DNA of 64,000 bases from Brevibacillus_C sp046036945 (GCF_046036945.1 NZ_JBJQOQ010000013.1:65960-129959); one strand, 5' to 3'; positions 1-8,595 are shown, counted from the first letter of the stretch. A program made the numbers and translations. The notes: a model not told the origin generated them from the letters alone.

Positions 1-113
1 ACCAAAAACCCCTTCCATTCGTCTGAAACAGACAACGAAAGAGGCTTTTTATGTACCGTTCATTCAATTCGCAACGAGGTGTACGCTGTATCCACGTTTA
101 GATATCATGACAA

Positions 114-137
114 GAACCGCATCTTTGTGCGGTTTTT
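114..137 (+). terminator. Rho-independent terminator-like hairpin
   Basis: A 7-bp stem (AACCGCA at 115-121 with TGCGGTT at 128-134) and a 6-base loop is followed by further T residues. On the plus strand it would end a transcript entering from the left. It also lies just downstream of the minus-strand tRNA pair, but has a poor T tail in that direction. Confidence 0.6.
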
Positions 138-145
138 CACTGTAA

Positions 146-219
146 TGGTGCCCCCACGCGGAATCGAACCACGAACTGATCATTACGAGTGATCTGTTAT
201 ACCGTTTAACTATAGGGGC
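146..219 (-). tRNA. tRNA-Thr (anticodon CGT)
   Basis: Read on the minus strand, the acceptor stem GCCCCTA pairs with TGGGGGC, followed by discriminator A and an encoded CCA end. The anticodon stem GATCA/TGATC holds the loop CTCGTAA, giving anticodon CGT for ACG codons. The T arm CGTGG-TTCGATT-CCGCG is normal. The 3' CCA is encoded in the DNA. Confidence 0.93.
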
Positions 220-239
220 AACTCATTTGTTTGTTGGGA

Positions 240-326
240 TGGTGCGGTCGAGAGGACTTGAACCTCCACGGTGTTGCCACCACTAGAACCTGAATCTAGC
301 GCGTCTGCCAATTCCGCCACGACCGC
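240..326 (-). tRNA. tRNA-Leu (anticodon CAG)
   Basis: Read on the minus strand, the acceptor stem GCGGTCG pairs with CGACCGC, and CCA is encoded. The anticodon stem CTAGA/TCTAG encloses TTCAGGT, giving anticodon CAG for CUG codons. The long variable arm (GGTGG-caa-CACC region) is the class II feature expected of tRNA-Leu. It lies 20 nt upstream of the tRNA-Thr gene in the same orientation, so the two are probably one transcript. Confidence 0.94.
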
Positions 327-507
327 ATTCTATGAAATCTTATTAGCTTGGCGACAAAAATTAATATACCATCTATTCTTTTGAAAGTCAATAATAAAAC
401 TTACCTTTTTTGAAAAAAACATTGTGAAGGATTTCGGAGGAATTTGTCGAATCTTGTCCAAATGCTGGAGAAAGGGTCGGAGGTTAGGAAAGGAGTCGAT
501 TTGAGCT

Positions 508-1482
508 ATGATGAAGTATATCTTTCGGCTGCCTGTATTGGTTGTTATTGTTGCCGTATGTCTACTCTTCTTAACGCTCTTGTTCCTTTTCAATTTAAAC
601 CAAATCAGATCGTCAAATTCCGGGGCGCACAACACCGTTCGGATCGCTCTGCTATTGGAAGGCCCCACTTACGATCAGGGATGGAACAGCACTGCGCTTG
701 AAAGCTTGCAGCAGTTGGCAGATACATACAAGTTCGAACTGACTGTAGCTGATAATATGAATGTTGAACAGATATATTCTTCCGTTTCTGCGTATGGAAA
801 GCAGGGGTACGATCTGGTGATCGGGCACGGCGTTATATTTTCAAGCCCTTTTACTGCAGCCGCCTCCCGCTTTCCGCGGACGCGCTTTATCACGGTAAAC
901 GGAACAGCCGCTCACCCGAATCAGACAGTGGTCCGCTATGACTTGTGGTCCGCCGGTTTTTTGGTAGGCAAATTTGCCGCCATGATGAGCAATAACCATA
1001 AAGTTGCCTATTTGGCCGTCGATAAACCGCAAGAAATCGCTCAACAGGAGGGCTTTAAGGCTGGTGTGGCAACCGCTGACGATTCGACTGTGACATACGT
1101 CCAAAAATTGCCTGACTTTTCATCGAAAGAGCAAGCTTTGCAAGCCACCCGCAGTTTGATTCAAAACGGGGTTGACGTGATCTACACAACTGGCGACAGC
1201 TTCAACTTGACCGTCATTACAGAAGCCCAGAAAGCCAATATTTACGTCATCGGCTACGTCAGCGACCAGCGCTTTATCGCTCCGAACCACGTCCTGACCA
1301 GTTTGATCCTGGACGTAAAACAGGTCTATAACAATCTGATTGAGCGATACTTCAACGGCCAATTGCCTGCCGGTGAAATCTACTACGGACTGGCGGAAGG
1401 CGGAGTGCATTTGGGCCCATTCGGTCCGATGGTCCCTGATTTCATCAAGGAAAAAATGAATGCAGAAAAACAGCAATTATAA
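508..1482 (+). CDS. Med-like BMP-family extracellular binding protein
   Basis: A 324-residue protein with one N-terminal membrane segment (about residues 6-30) and an exported BMP/periplasmic-binding-like domain (about 42-320). It resembles Bacillus subtilis Med, a BMP-family lipoprotein that acts in sporulation and competence: shared features include the GHG motif near residue 110, the TTGDSFN stretch near 231 and the YVIGYVSDQ stretch near 250. Unlike Med it has no lipobox cysteine and would be held by its uncleaved N-terminal helix. No permease or ATPase is next to it; an orphan histidine kinase follows after 84 bases. That favours sensing over transport. The ATG at 508 is placed by AAAGGAG at 489-495. 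Med-like identity is from family resemblance; partnership with the kinase is inferred. Confidence 0.8.
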   Translation: MMKYIFRLPVLVVIVAVCLLFLTLLFLFNLNQIRSSNSGAHNTVRIALLLEGPTYDQGWNSTALESLQQLADTYKFELTVADNMNVEQIYSSVSAYGKQGYDLVIGHGVIFSSPFTAAASRFPRTRFITVNGTAAHPNQTVVRYDLWSAGFLVGKFAAMMSNNHKVAYLAVDKPQEIAQQEGFKAGVATADDSTVTYVQKLPDFSSKEQALQATRSLIQNGVDVIYTTGDSFNLTVITEAQKANIYVIGYVSDQRFIAPNHVLTSLILDVKQVYNNLIERYFNGQLPAGEIYYGLAEGGVHLGPFGPMVPDFIKEKMNAEKQQL

Positions 1483-1566
1483 AAAGAAACGATCGAACTC
1501 ATCTCGGAGAAGCAGTCAAGGTCTTCGAGAATCAAGCACGAAATACATCTCCAGGAGGCAACAAGC

Positions 1567-3411
1567 ATGTCTCGCTTTCGTTCTCTGGGATTTCGCAAAC
1601 AAATGATGCTAAGCTACCTTGTGATGGTCCTCTTGATCTGCTTTCTTGCCGGCTTGTTCAGTTATCAGATGACCGGCCTGATTTCGCAGGAGATGTTCCT
1701 CGCCAAGAAGATACAGCCATTGACGAGCACATTGGTGGAAGTGAAAAACCAGTTGTACAGCAAAACCTTTAACTTGAATATGTACATTGCGACGCAGCAG
1801 CCTGATTATCTGAAAAAATACGAAGCGCAATTAATCAACCACAACCAGCTTAACCTGCTGCAAAAGACAAACGAAAATGAAGAACTCTTTCTCGTCATTG
1901 ACCTGTTACGCGATCTGGATTTCATCTTTTTAAATAAAATCAACCCTCTGCTGAAAGAGGAAAACGTACAAGCCATCAATTACGTTCTGGAAGAGGACGT
2001 GGAGCCGCGTATCTCCCGGCTGGAACACGGAATGAACAGGTCGCTCCGCTTGTTGGAACAGCAGACCGAATGGGAATTCGAGAAAACGAACGACAGCCTG
2101 CATGCATCCTTGAGGATTACCTACACACTCTCCGTCATCTCCATTCTGTTCGGCACTTTTTGCGCACTTTACTTCCGCCGTCAGCTCCTTCTCCCGATTC
2201 AATCCTTGATTACTGAGGTTCGCAAAGTATCAAGCGGCACTTTTGGCCAAAAAGTAAGCTGCAGCGATCATGATGAATTTAACGAGTTGGCACAAGAGTT
2301 TAGTAAAATGTCGCAAAACATTTCGGAGTTGTTTCAACAGGCCCTTGAGCAGCGGCGGGTGTTGGAGACAGAAAAAATTGTTCGACAGCAAATTCTCGAT
2401 TCCCTGCCGGTCGGGGTGATCACCTGCCATTATCCGACCTCGGAAATTCACATGAATGAGAAGGCAAAGGAACTGGTCATTCTGGACGAGGGCTCATTCC
2501 CGCTGTCCCCGGAAGGATCGATTTCGCCATGGGAGCAGCCCGCCGCGGAGGAGACCAACTGTTGGTTTGAAAATCGCAAAATCATCCTGTACCACCAAAG
2601 GGGCGGCACCTTTTCCGCTCTGGTCTCCTACGCCCCGCTCCTGGATAAAGACCGGGAGACGATTGGCTGGATTGTCGTTTTGACCGACATCACCGAGCAG
2701 GAAAAGGTCCAGGAATTTATCAACCAGTCGGAGAAGCTGTCCCTTGTGGGCAAACTGGCTGCCGGCGCCGCCCATGAAATCCGCAACCCGTTAACCGTCA
2801 TTTACGGCTTTATCCAGCTGCTGATGGGAAAATTGACAGACGCTGAGAAAAAAGCGTACCACATTCCGCTCATTTTAAAGGAAATAGAACGTGTGAATCA
2901 AATCGTCACCGAAATGCTGCAGCTCTCCAAACCATCGCGGCCTGATTATCGTAACGTGACGATCGGGGAAATCTTTGGGTCCATCCTGCCCCTGATGAAG
3001 GGAGAGGCACTGCTGCATAATATCGAAATGATCGAATTGTACGATCGGGAGATAACGATTCAAGCTGATGTAGAGCAATTAAAGCAAATTCTTCTAAACC
3101 TGATAAAAAACGGGATTGAAGCCATGCCGCATGGAGGGACGCTCTCCATCGACAGCAAAAAACAGAACGGGATGGTATACTTGTCTATCCGGGATACCGG
3201 GATCGGGATCTCTGCCGACAACCTGCCTCACGTCTTTGATCCTTTTTTCTCCTTTAAAGAACAGGGAACGGGACTTGGCCTGTCCATCTCCATGCAAATG
3301 GTCAAGAACCACGGCGGAAATATTCACATCGAAAGCCGGGAAGGAGAAGGGACGACTGTTATCATCTCGCTACCGGTCAACCCGATCAACCCGGTCGGCC
3401 TGCGCACCTGA
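1567..3411 (+). CDS. Orphan PAS-domain sensor histidine kinase
   Basis: A 614-residue membrane kinase. Order: membrane helix about 15-34; an extracellular helical region about 36-182; second membrane helix about 183-203; HAMP linker about 205-258; PAS domain about 272-378; HisKA with phospho-acceptor His403 in AAHEIRNP; HATPase_c with N box (N511, N515), G1 box DTGIGIS at 543-549 and G2 box GTGLGLS at 567-573. There is no receiver domain or response regulator gene nearby. This is typical of the sporulation kinases of Bacillales (KinA-E class), which pass phosphate to Spo0F; that target is inferred. The preceding Med-like gene recalls B. subtilis, where KinD needs Med. The start has GGAGG 11 bases upstream. 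Its last 42 bases overlap the convergent hydrolase gene. Confidence 0.85.
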   Translation: MSRFRSLGFRKQMMLSYLVMVLLICFLAGLFSYQMTGLISQEMFLAKKIQPLTSTLVEVKNQLYSKTFNLNMYIATQQPDYLKKYEAQLINHNQLNLLQKTNENEELFLVIDLLRDLDFIFLNKINPLLKEENVQAINYVLEEDVEPRISRLEHGMNRSLRLLEQQTEWEFEKTNDSLHASLRITYTLSVISILFGTFCALYFRRQLLLPIQSLITEVRKVSSGTFGQKVSCSDHDEFNELAQEFSKMSQNISELFQQALEQRRVLETEKIVRQQILDSLPVGVITCHYPTSEIHMNEKAKELVILDEGSFPLSPEGSISPWEQPAAEETNCWFENRKIILYHQRGGTFSALVSYAPLLDKDRETIGWIVVLTDITEQEKVQEFINQSEKLSLVGKLAAGAAHEIRNPLTVIYGFIQLLMGKLTDAEKKAYHIPLILKEIERVNQIVTEMLQLSKPSRPDYRNVTIGEIFGSILPLMKGEALLHNIEMIELYDREITIQADVEQLKQILLNLIKNGIEAMPHGGTLSIDSKKQNGMVYLSIRDTGIGISADNLPHVFDPFFSFKEQGTGLGLSISMQMVKNHGGNIHIESREGEGTTVIISLPVNPINPVGLRT

Positions 3412-4185
3412 CAGGCTGTTTGTCCGGCGCAGCCAGGCAAACATTTTGACCGTGTACTCTCGGATCTGCGCGGAATCAAACAAATGTGCCGCCCCTTCAA
3501 CCAGCCACAGCTCATGCGGTTTGTTGTGGGCGGCCAACGCCTCGGCCAGCTTCACAGCATGCGTCTTGCTCACGTTCTCGTCCTCTGTGCCGTGGATGAT
3601 CAAGACCGGGCAGGAAACCTCGCCGGCCCGGTAGACGGGGGATCGCTCCAGGTACGCCTGCCGGTTTTTTACCGGATGGCCGACAACTCGCCGCAGCATC
3701 CTGCGCATATCCACCCGTTCCTGATACGTCAGAAACAGATCGCACACCCCTGCCCAGATCACGGCACTGTGAAAGCCCGGGCATTCGATGGCCGCCAAGA
3801 GCGCCATCATTCCGCCCCGCGAAAAGCCGTACAAGCTGATTTGATCGGCGAGAACCCAGGGAGAGACCTTTAGCAAGGCAAAAGCGGCATACACGTCGTG
3901 ACGTTCCGCTCCGCCAAACTCATCTCTCCCCTCCGCTCCCTCATTTCCTCGGTAATGAGGGGCAAAAACGAGGTAGCCAAAAGCTGCCATTTGCGAAATC
4001 CGCTCCATCCGGACTTTGCCGATCTCCCTCATCCCGCCTCGACAATAGAGCAAAGCCGGAAACGGACCGGCACCGTCGGGAACGGCCATAGCCGCCTTCA
4101 CGTGCAGGCCCTGACTGTCATACGTGACCGTGTACAGCCTCACCCCCGGCAGGACCGGTTCCAACTCTTCCTGTTCCACGATCAT
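3370..4185 (-). CDS. Alpha/beta hydrolase (dienelactone hydrolase/prolyl oligopeptidase type)
   Basis: A 271-residue cytoplasmic alpha/beta hydrolase. The nucleophile elbow reads GFSRG, the acid lies in HGTEDEN and the histidine in GAAHLF, in the normal order. The N-terminal beta region with VPDGAGPFPALLYCRGG is typical of peptidase S9/dienelactone hydrolase-type enzymes. The substrate is unknown. A longer reading from 4278 exists, but ATG 4185 has an excellent GAGGAGGTGAG site 8 bases upstream, so the shorter form is chosen. It converges on the histidine kinase gene and overlaps its 3' end by 42 bases, so the C-terminal DRVDRVDR tail is encoded inside the kinase gene. The tail could be a read-through extension without function. 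Confidence 0.8.
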   Translation of the reverse strand: MIVEQEELEPVLPGVRLYTVTYDSQGLHVKAAMAVPDGAGPFPALLYCRGGMREIGKVRMERISQMAAFGYLVFAPHYRGNEGAEGRDEFGGAERHDVYAAFALLKVSPWVLADQISLYGFSRGGMMALLAAIECPGFHSAVIWAGVCDLFLTYQERVDMRRMLRRVVGHPVKNRQAYLERSPVYRAGEVSCPVLIIHGTEDENVSKTHAVKLAEALAAHNKPHELWLVEGAAHLFDSAQIREYTVKMFAWLRRTNSLSGAQADRVDRVDR

Positions 4186-4248
4186 TCTCCGCTCACCTCC
4201 TCGCCCACTTGCGGCTTTATTTATGGATAGCTTTCCCCAAATACAAAG

Positions 4249-4271
4249 AAGAGGAACGAAGCGTTCCTCTT
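4249..4271 (-). terminator. Terminator of the S1-domain gene
   Basis: A perfect 9-bp stem AAGAGGAAC/GTTCCTCTT with a 5-base loop, 25 bases downstream of the stop codon of the minus-strand S1 gene, followed on that strand by the T-rich CTTTGTATTT. Confidence 0.75.
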
Positions 4272-4295
4272 CACTCAAGCGTATTTATGAAAGGC

Positions 4296-4697
4296 CTAAT
4301 AGCCTCGTTTGCTCTGCTTTTTATTGATGGTGGCAAGATTTTCTTCACTGTGCTTCAGCCACTTCTTCAATTTGTCCTCAAAGGAACTGGCACTGTCACG
4401 TTTGTTGTAGCCGCCGCGAGGGCCACCGCCACGGCGATCATCACGAGAGCTGGTCTCTGACGCCGGCAATGCGGCGCGAACGGAAAGCGAGATTTTTCCA
4501 GCATCATCGATGGAGAGCACTTTTACTTTTACGGTGTCTCCAACGGAAAAGTGTTCATTAATATCTTTGACAAATCCGTTAGCTACTTGGGAAATATGGA
4601 CCAAGCCTTGTTCTGTGTCAGTCACGGCAACGAACATCCCAAACGGTTTGATCGCTGTCACTTTCCCCTCAATGATGCTTCCCACTTCTACTGCCAT
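4296..4697 (-). CDS. S1-domain RNA-binding protein (YabR/YugI type)
   Basis: A 133-residue protein. Residues about 5-72 form one S1 OB-fold with the usual GSIIEGKV, FGMFVAV and GLVHISQV signatures and the VKDINEHFSVGD segment. The rest is a basic Gly/Arg-rich linker (about 85-100) and a charged helix ending in SKRGY. B. subtilis YabR and YugI (GSP13) have this single-S1-plus-basic-tail plan and bind ribosomes or RNA. The C-terminal helix is closer to YabR, but the neighbours are not the divIC region where yabR usually sits. AAAGGAG lies 10 bases before ATG 4697; TTG 4700 is an equally possible start. The gene is monocistronic with its own promoter and terminator. Confidence 0.87.
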   Translation of the reverse strand: MAVEVGSIIEGKVTAIKPFGMFVAVTDTEQGLVHISQVANGFVKDINEHFSVGDTVKVKVLSIDDAGKISLSVRAALPASETSSRDDRRGGGPRGGYNKRDSASSFEDKLKKWLKHSEENLATINKKQSKRGY

Positions 4698-4750
4698 CAA
4701 GTTTGCACTCCTTTTAGCTTTTCAAAAAATAACATCTGGCTCAATTTCTA

Positions 4751-4759
4751 AGTATAGCA
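4751..4759 (-). promoter_or_regulatory. Candidate extended -10 promoter for the S1 gene
   Basis: On the minus strand TGCTATACT combines a TGn extension with a good -10 hexamer, about 55 bases before the S1 gene start. No good -35 is seen, as often with extended -10 promoters. Confidence 0.45.
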
Positions 4760-5159
4760 GAGAATACGTAAGAAAGAAAAGCCTGTTTTCTCCCAGTCAG
4801 GCCCCGTACAGCAAATTTTCAACTGCTTGTCTGCACGATTGGCACCATCCCTCTGAAAAGTCCTCCTCCCCTGATTTTCGCTCTCTTTTTTATGAGCCGT
4901 TCACCTAAAATGGATACCTGTTTCTTAGGAATTCGAGGGGTGGGTAAAATCTGTCCCCCGAAAAGGAACATTTGTCAGCCAGATTTTGCGAGAAGACGAA
5001 GAGGATGTATTGCAGCTTCGCTGGGCAATTGAAGGACAATAGTTTCCCTTTCCCGCCTACCCAACATTTGGTACAATGAGCGTAACGGATTTATGACAAC
5101 GATTATATTCTGAAAACAGGGAATCTTCCAAAAAGATCGGTAGAGTGGGAGGGAATTAC
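4760..5159. other. Intergenic stretch before the CoA-transferase genes
   Basis: About 400 bases between divergent genes. No open frame with a ribosome binding site and no recognisable RNA element was found. It should hold the scoAB promoter, but no convincing -35/-10 or sigma-54 pair was identified by eye. Confidence 0.5.
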
Positions 5160-5852
5160 ATGGCACAAATTTTTACATCTTATTCCGAGATCGTAGCCGA
5201 TATCCACGACGGCGCTACGCTCCTCGTCGGCGGCTTCGGGTTGGTCGGCATTCCCGAAAACCTGATCATCGCGCTAAGGGACAAGGGAGTAAAAAACGTA
5301 ACGGTCGTTTCCAATAACTGCGGTGTCGATGACTGGGGACTCGGTCTCATGCTGCGTGAAAAGCAAATAAAAAAAATGATCTCCTCTTACGTTGGCGAAA
5401 ACAAGGAATTTGAACGCCAGTTCCTCGCCGGCGAACTGGAAGTGGAGCTTACTCCCCAAGGGACGCTCGCCGAGCGCATCCGGGCTGGCGGAGCCGGTAT
5501 CCCCGCATTTTACACGCCTGCCGGTGTCGGGACTCCGATCGCGGAAGGGCTGGAAACGCGGGTATTTGACGGCAAAGAGTACCTGCTCGAGCGAGGCATT
5601 ACGGGCGACTTTGCCCTGATCAAAGCGTGGAAGGCAGATAAGCTGGGCAACCTGGTATACCGCAAAACAGCGCAAAACTTCAATCCGATGATGGCTGCCG
5701 CCGGAAAAGTAACCATCGCTGAGGTTGAGGAAATTGTCGAAGTGAGTGAACTTGATCCGGAACACATTCACACTCCCAGCATTTACGTCCAGCGCTTGAT
5801 CCAGGCCCCCCGCTTCGAAAAGCGAATCGAACGGCTCACCGTACAAAAATAA
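5160..5852 (+). CDS. scoA: 3-oxoacid CoA-transferase, subunit A
   Basis: A 230-residue alpha subunit of a family I CoA-transferase. The N-terminal GGFGLVGIPENLI is the CoA-transferase 1 signature; VVSNNCGVDDWGLG, SYVGENKEFERQ and GAGIPAFYTPAG are conserved in succinyl-CoA:3-oxoacid and related transferases and match B. subtilis ScoA closely. It moves CoA between succinate (or acetate) and acetoacetate or similar acids, in ketone body or butanoate use. ATG 5160 follows GGGAGGG by 6 bases; an upstream in-frame GTG at 5145 overlaps that site and is rejected. It forms an operon with the B subunit 21 bases downstream. The exact acyl donor cannot be told from sequence. Confidence 0.93.
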   Translation: MAQIFTSYSEIVADIHDGATLLVGGFGLVGIPENLIIALRDKGVKNVTVVSNNCGVDDWGLGLMLREKQIKKMISSYVGENKEFERQFLAGELEVELTPQGTLAERIRAGGAGIPAFYTPAGVGTPIAEGLETRVFDGKEYLLERGITGDFALIKAWKADKLGNLVYRKTAQNFNPMMAAAGKVTIAEVEEIVEVSELDPEHIHTPSIYVQRLIQAPRFEKRIERLTVQK

Positions 5853-5873
5853 GCGAAAAAGAGGAGGATTTTC

Positions 5874-6530
5874 ATGGCACTTACTCGCGAACAAGTGGCG
5901 ATGCGGGCAGCCCGGGAAATTCAGGACGGCTTCTACGTCAATCTGGGTATCGGCATGCCGACGATGGTCGCCAATTATATCCCCGAAGGAATGAATGTGG
6001 TACTTCAATCGGAAAACGGGCTGCTCGGCATCGGCCCCTACCCGACCGAAGCGGAAGTCGATCCCGACCTGATCAACGCCGGGAAAGAAACGGTTACGGC
6101 AATCCCGGGAGCGGCTTACTTCTCCAGCGCAGAATCATTCGCCATGATTCGCGGCGGACACATTGACCTGGCGATTCTGGGGGCGATGGAGGTTTCCGCT
6201 GAGGGCGATTTGGCCAACTGGATGATTCCGGGTAAAATGGTAAAGGGAATGGGCGGCGCCATGGACTTGGTTCACGGCGCCAAGAAGATCGTTGTGATCA
6301 TGGAGCACGTCAACAAGCACGGCGAACCGAAGATCTTAAACCAATGTGCGCTGCCGCTGACGGGCAAAAAGGTCGTAAACCGGATCATTACGGACCGCGC
6401 CGTACTGGATGTGACTCCGGAAGGATTGCTGCTGGTAGAAGTCGCTCCGGGGTACACGCCGGAGGATATCCAGGCTTGCACGCAGCCTCCCCTGCGGGTT
6501 TCTGATCAGATCAAGACCACCTCCCTATAA
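5874..6530 (+). CDS. scoB: 3-oxoacid CoA-transferase, subunit B
   Basis: A 218-residue beta subunit. The catalytic glutamate is Glu47 in the SENGLLGIGP motif, which forms the glutamyl-CoA thioester intermediate in this family. NLGIGMPT near residue 23 and the GAMDLVHGAKK stretch are also conserved. Full length for the family. A GAGGAGG site precedes the ATG by 9 bases. It works as a heteromer with ScoA encoded just upstream, and a strong terminator follows the stop codon. Confidence 0.94.
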   Translation: MALTREQVAMRAAREIQDGFYVNLGIGMPTMVANYIPEGMNVVLQSENGLLGIGPYPTEAEVDPDLINAGKETVTAIPGAAYFSSAESFAMIRGGHIDLAILGAMEVSAEGDLANWMIPGKMVKGMGGAMDLVHGAKKIVVIMEHVNKHGEPKILNQCALPLTGKKVVNRIITDRAVLDVTPEGLLLVEVAPGYTPEDIQACTQPPLRVSDQIKTTSL

Positions 6531-6539
6531 AAAGCTGTG

Positions 6540-6588
6540 TCAAAAGCCAACTCCAACTGCCTGATTCGGCAACAGGAGTTGGTCTTTT
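6540..6588 (+). terminator. Terminator of scoAB
   Basis: CCAACTCC (6547-6554) pairs with GGAGTTGG (6575-6582), with an inner TGCC/GGCA pair, followed by TCTTTT. It sits 16 bases after the scoB stop. Confidence 0.85.
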
Positions 6589-6604
6589 CGAAAGGATGTC
6601 CACG

Positions 6605-7276
6605 ATGTCTGCGTTTGGTTGTTTAGTCCTTCACGGCTTTGCCGGCGACGTTCACGAAGTGCTGCCTCTGGCTATGGCTCTGCAAAAACAGGGCTATACT
6701 GTCGAATGCCCTACACTCGAGGGGCACGGTGCCGGACGCCTCCTGCTGAGTCAAAGCAGGCGTTCCGACTGGATCGATTCAGCCGTAGAAGCGTACAAAC
6801 GGCTGAGCCTGCGATGCGATAAAATCGCGGTAATCGGCTTCTCCATGGGGGGCCTGCTAGCCCTGCAGATCGCCTCCCGCCATCCCGTGCACCACCTGTT
6901 TACGCTCAACACCCCTTTTTACTACTGGGATATCAAACAGGCTGCTGTTAATCTGCGCAACGATTTTCGCACCCATCTCTCCCGTTACATGAACGGGATG
7001 GCAAAATTCCCTATACGGAGCATGCTGGAGTTTCGCATGCTCCTGGCGGAAACGAAGCGATTGCTGCCCCGGGTGACATGTCCTTATGTGATCGTACAGG
7101 GTGAGAAGGACGACACGGTACAGGCGGTCAGCGCCTGCCACTTGCAAAAACACGTCGGAAGCGCTGACACGCGTCTCCTCTCCTTCCCCGAATCGGGTCA
7201 CCTGATCTTGCACGGACCCGAGGCAGAAGATGTGATCAGACACGTATCCGAGATCCTGAAGGAACGAATGAAATAA
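6605..7276 (+). CDS. Alpha/beta hydrolase, carboxylesterase-like
   Basis: A 223-residue soluble hydrolase with an N-terminal oxyanion-hole motif LHGFAGD, nucleophile elbow GFSMGG, acid in VQGEKDD and histidine in SGHLI. The pattern is that of the monoacylglycerol lipase/carboxylesterase Est family of Bacillales. ATG 6605 is chosen because GAAAGGA ends 9 bases before it; ATG 6596 overlaps that site. It lies 75 bases downstream of scoB but beyond a terminator, so it is likely transcribed separately. The substrate is unknown. Confidence 0.85.
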   Translation: MSAFGCLVLHGFAGDVHEVLPLAMALQKQGYTVECPTLEGHGAGRLLLSQSRRSDWIDSAVEAYKRLSLRCDKIAVIGFSMGGLLALQIASRHPVHHLFTLNTPFYYWDIKQAAVNLRNDFRTHLSRYMNGMAKFPIRSMLEFRMLLAETKRLLPRVTCPYVIVQGEKDDTVQAVSACHLQKHVGSADTRLLSFPESGHLILHGPEAEDVIRHVSEILKERMK

Positions 7277-7304
7277 CAGGAGCTAACGGCATGCAATTCA
7301 AACC

Positions 7305-7344
7305 AAGACCGTCGTCTCTCCCCTTAGGGAAAGACGACGGTCTT
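7305..7344. terminator. Convergent hairpin overlapping the purU stop
   Basis: A perfect 13-bp stem (AAGACCGTCGTCT with AGACGACGGTCTT) lies between convergent genes. Its right arm is inside the last codons and stop of purU. T tails are weak in both directions. Confidence 0.6.
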
Positions 7345-8220
7345 GTTGTCATAGACCAGGACGCGATCTTCCAGATGCCAGGTGACCGCCTGTGCCAGAA
7401 CGGTACGCTCGATTTGCCGTCCCTTCATTTTAAGCGCCTCGACATCGTCCCGATGTGTCACCCGCTGGACGTCTTGTTCGATGATCGGACCTGCGTCAAG
7501 CTCCTCCGTCACGTAGTGGGCGGTAGCTCCGATCAGTTTTACGCCGCGCTTGTACGCCTGATCGTACGGCTTTGCGCCGACGAACGCCGGCAGGAAGGAG
7601 TGATGGATGTTGATGATTCGCTGCGGATAATCCCGCAGGAACTGGGGTGAGAGGATTTGCATGTACCGGGCTAGAACGATCAGGTCGATATCCTTCATCA
7701 GTTCCATCTGCCGCCGCTCTGCCTCAGCCTTTGTCTCGCTCGTGACAGATATCACATGGTATGGGATGCCAAGCGCTTCTACCGTTTCCCTCATATCAGG
7801 ATGATTGCTGACGACCATTGCGATATCGGCGTGCAGGGCACCCGACTGCCACTGCCACAGGAGTTCCAACAGACAGTGATCCTCCTTGGATACGAAGATG
7901 GCGATCCGTTTGAGCCTGCGGGCCTCTACGAGCGTCCAGTCCATTTGAAACCGGTTTGCAATCGGCTGAAAACTTCGCTTTAACTCTTCGCATCTTTCCT
8001 CTAGATTGGGCAGGTCAAACTCGATCCGCATAAAAAAGCGGCCGCCCTCAGGATCGGTCGAGTATTGATCCGACTGTGAAATATTCGCGCCGTTTTCGGC
8101 TAAGAATTGGGATACAGCATAGACAATTCCCGGCCGATCCGGGCAGGTGATGAGCATGCGGGCGTGGTCCTTCTGCTTTTCCTGGTAGGCGCGCCGCCTG
8201 CTGTCTGAAAGTTGACTCAT
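7324..8220 (-). CDS. purU: Formyltetrahydrofolate deformylase
   Basis: A 298-residue enzyme that hydrolyses 10-formyltetrahydrofolate to tetrahydrofolate and formate, balancing the one-carbon pool. An N-terminal ACT domain (about 20-95, starting LITCPDRPGIVYAVS) is followed by the formyltransferase fold. Catalytic landmarks are INIHHSFLPAFVGA (near 217), GATAHYVT (near 243) and the aspartate in EELDAGPII. Length and order match PurU. ATG 8220 has a GAGGAG site. The 3' end is folded into a convergent terminator hairpin. Confidence 0.95.
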   Translation of the reverse strand: MSQLSDSRRRAYQEKQKDHARMLITCPDRPGIVYAVSQFLAENGANISQSDQYSTDPEGGRFFMRIEFDLPNLEERCEELKRSFQPIANRFQMDWTLVEARRLKRIAIFVSKEDHCLLELLWQWQSGALHADIAMVVSNHPDMRETVEALGIPYHVISVTSETKAEAERRQMELMKDIDLIVLARYMQILSPQFLRDYPQRIINIHHSFLPAFVGAKPYDQAYKRGVKLIGATAHYVTEELDAGPIIEQDVQRVTHRDDVEALKMKGRQIERTVLAQAVTWHLEDRVLVYDNKTVVFP

Positions 8221-8440
8221 TTGTTTCTCTCCTCTATCTCTCGTTGCGTTTTTTCCCTATAGTATAACACGTATTTTTAGTCAGTCCAAACGATTCCATC
8301 CCTTGTATACATTGACTTAAAAACATCCACCATGGAAAGACATGAAGAAAAATCCTGACTGTCAAGGGGTAAAGATTTACACCGCTACTATAAATTTATC
8401 ATTTATTTTAAACAAGAACCTATGATATTGTATTGATTGT

Positions 8441-8585
8441 TATCGCCGAAACTTCCTAAACAGAAGTGCGGGGGACTTTTTTTATCGATGGCACATGCGG
8501 CCATCGATTTGGGGTGAATCGCAATTGCGTAGGGCAGCCTCCTTAACCCGAACCCGACAACTAACCTCGTAGGCATGTGAAAGGA
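8441..8585 (+). promoter_or_regulatory. c-di-AMP riboswitch (ydaO/yuaA leader)
   Basis: The leader has the conserved blocks of the ydaO/yuaA class in order: CGCCGAAAC (8444-8452), GGGGGAC (8470-8476), a variable ATCGATGG/CCATCGAT hairpin (8484-8508), GGGGTGAATC (8511-8520), GTAGGGC (8529-8535), then CCCGAACCCGACA and CTAACCTCGTAGGC. This class senses cyclic di-AMP and usually lowers expression of cell wall hydrolases and potassium or osmolyte transporters when c-di-AMP is high. The ribosome binding site of the LysM-3D gene follows the last conserved block at once. No separate U-tailed terminator is obvious between them, so control may be by ribosome access or by a terminator I cannot fold by eye. 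Confidence 0.93.
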
Positions 8586-8595
8586 GAAGATGTTG

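Noticed and set aside
4698..5159. Sigma-54 promoter for scoAB
   Set aside because: A TGGCAC-like match occurs near 4842, but no TTGC element is at the right distance, and it is 300 bases too far upstream.
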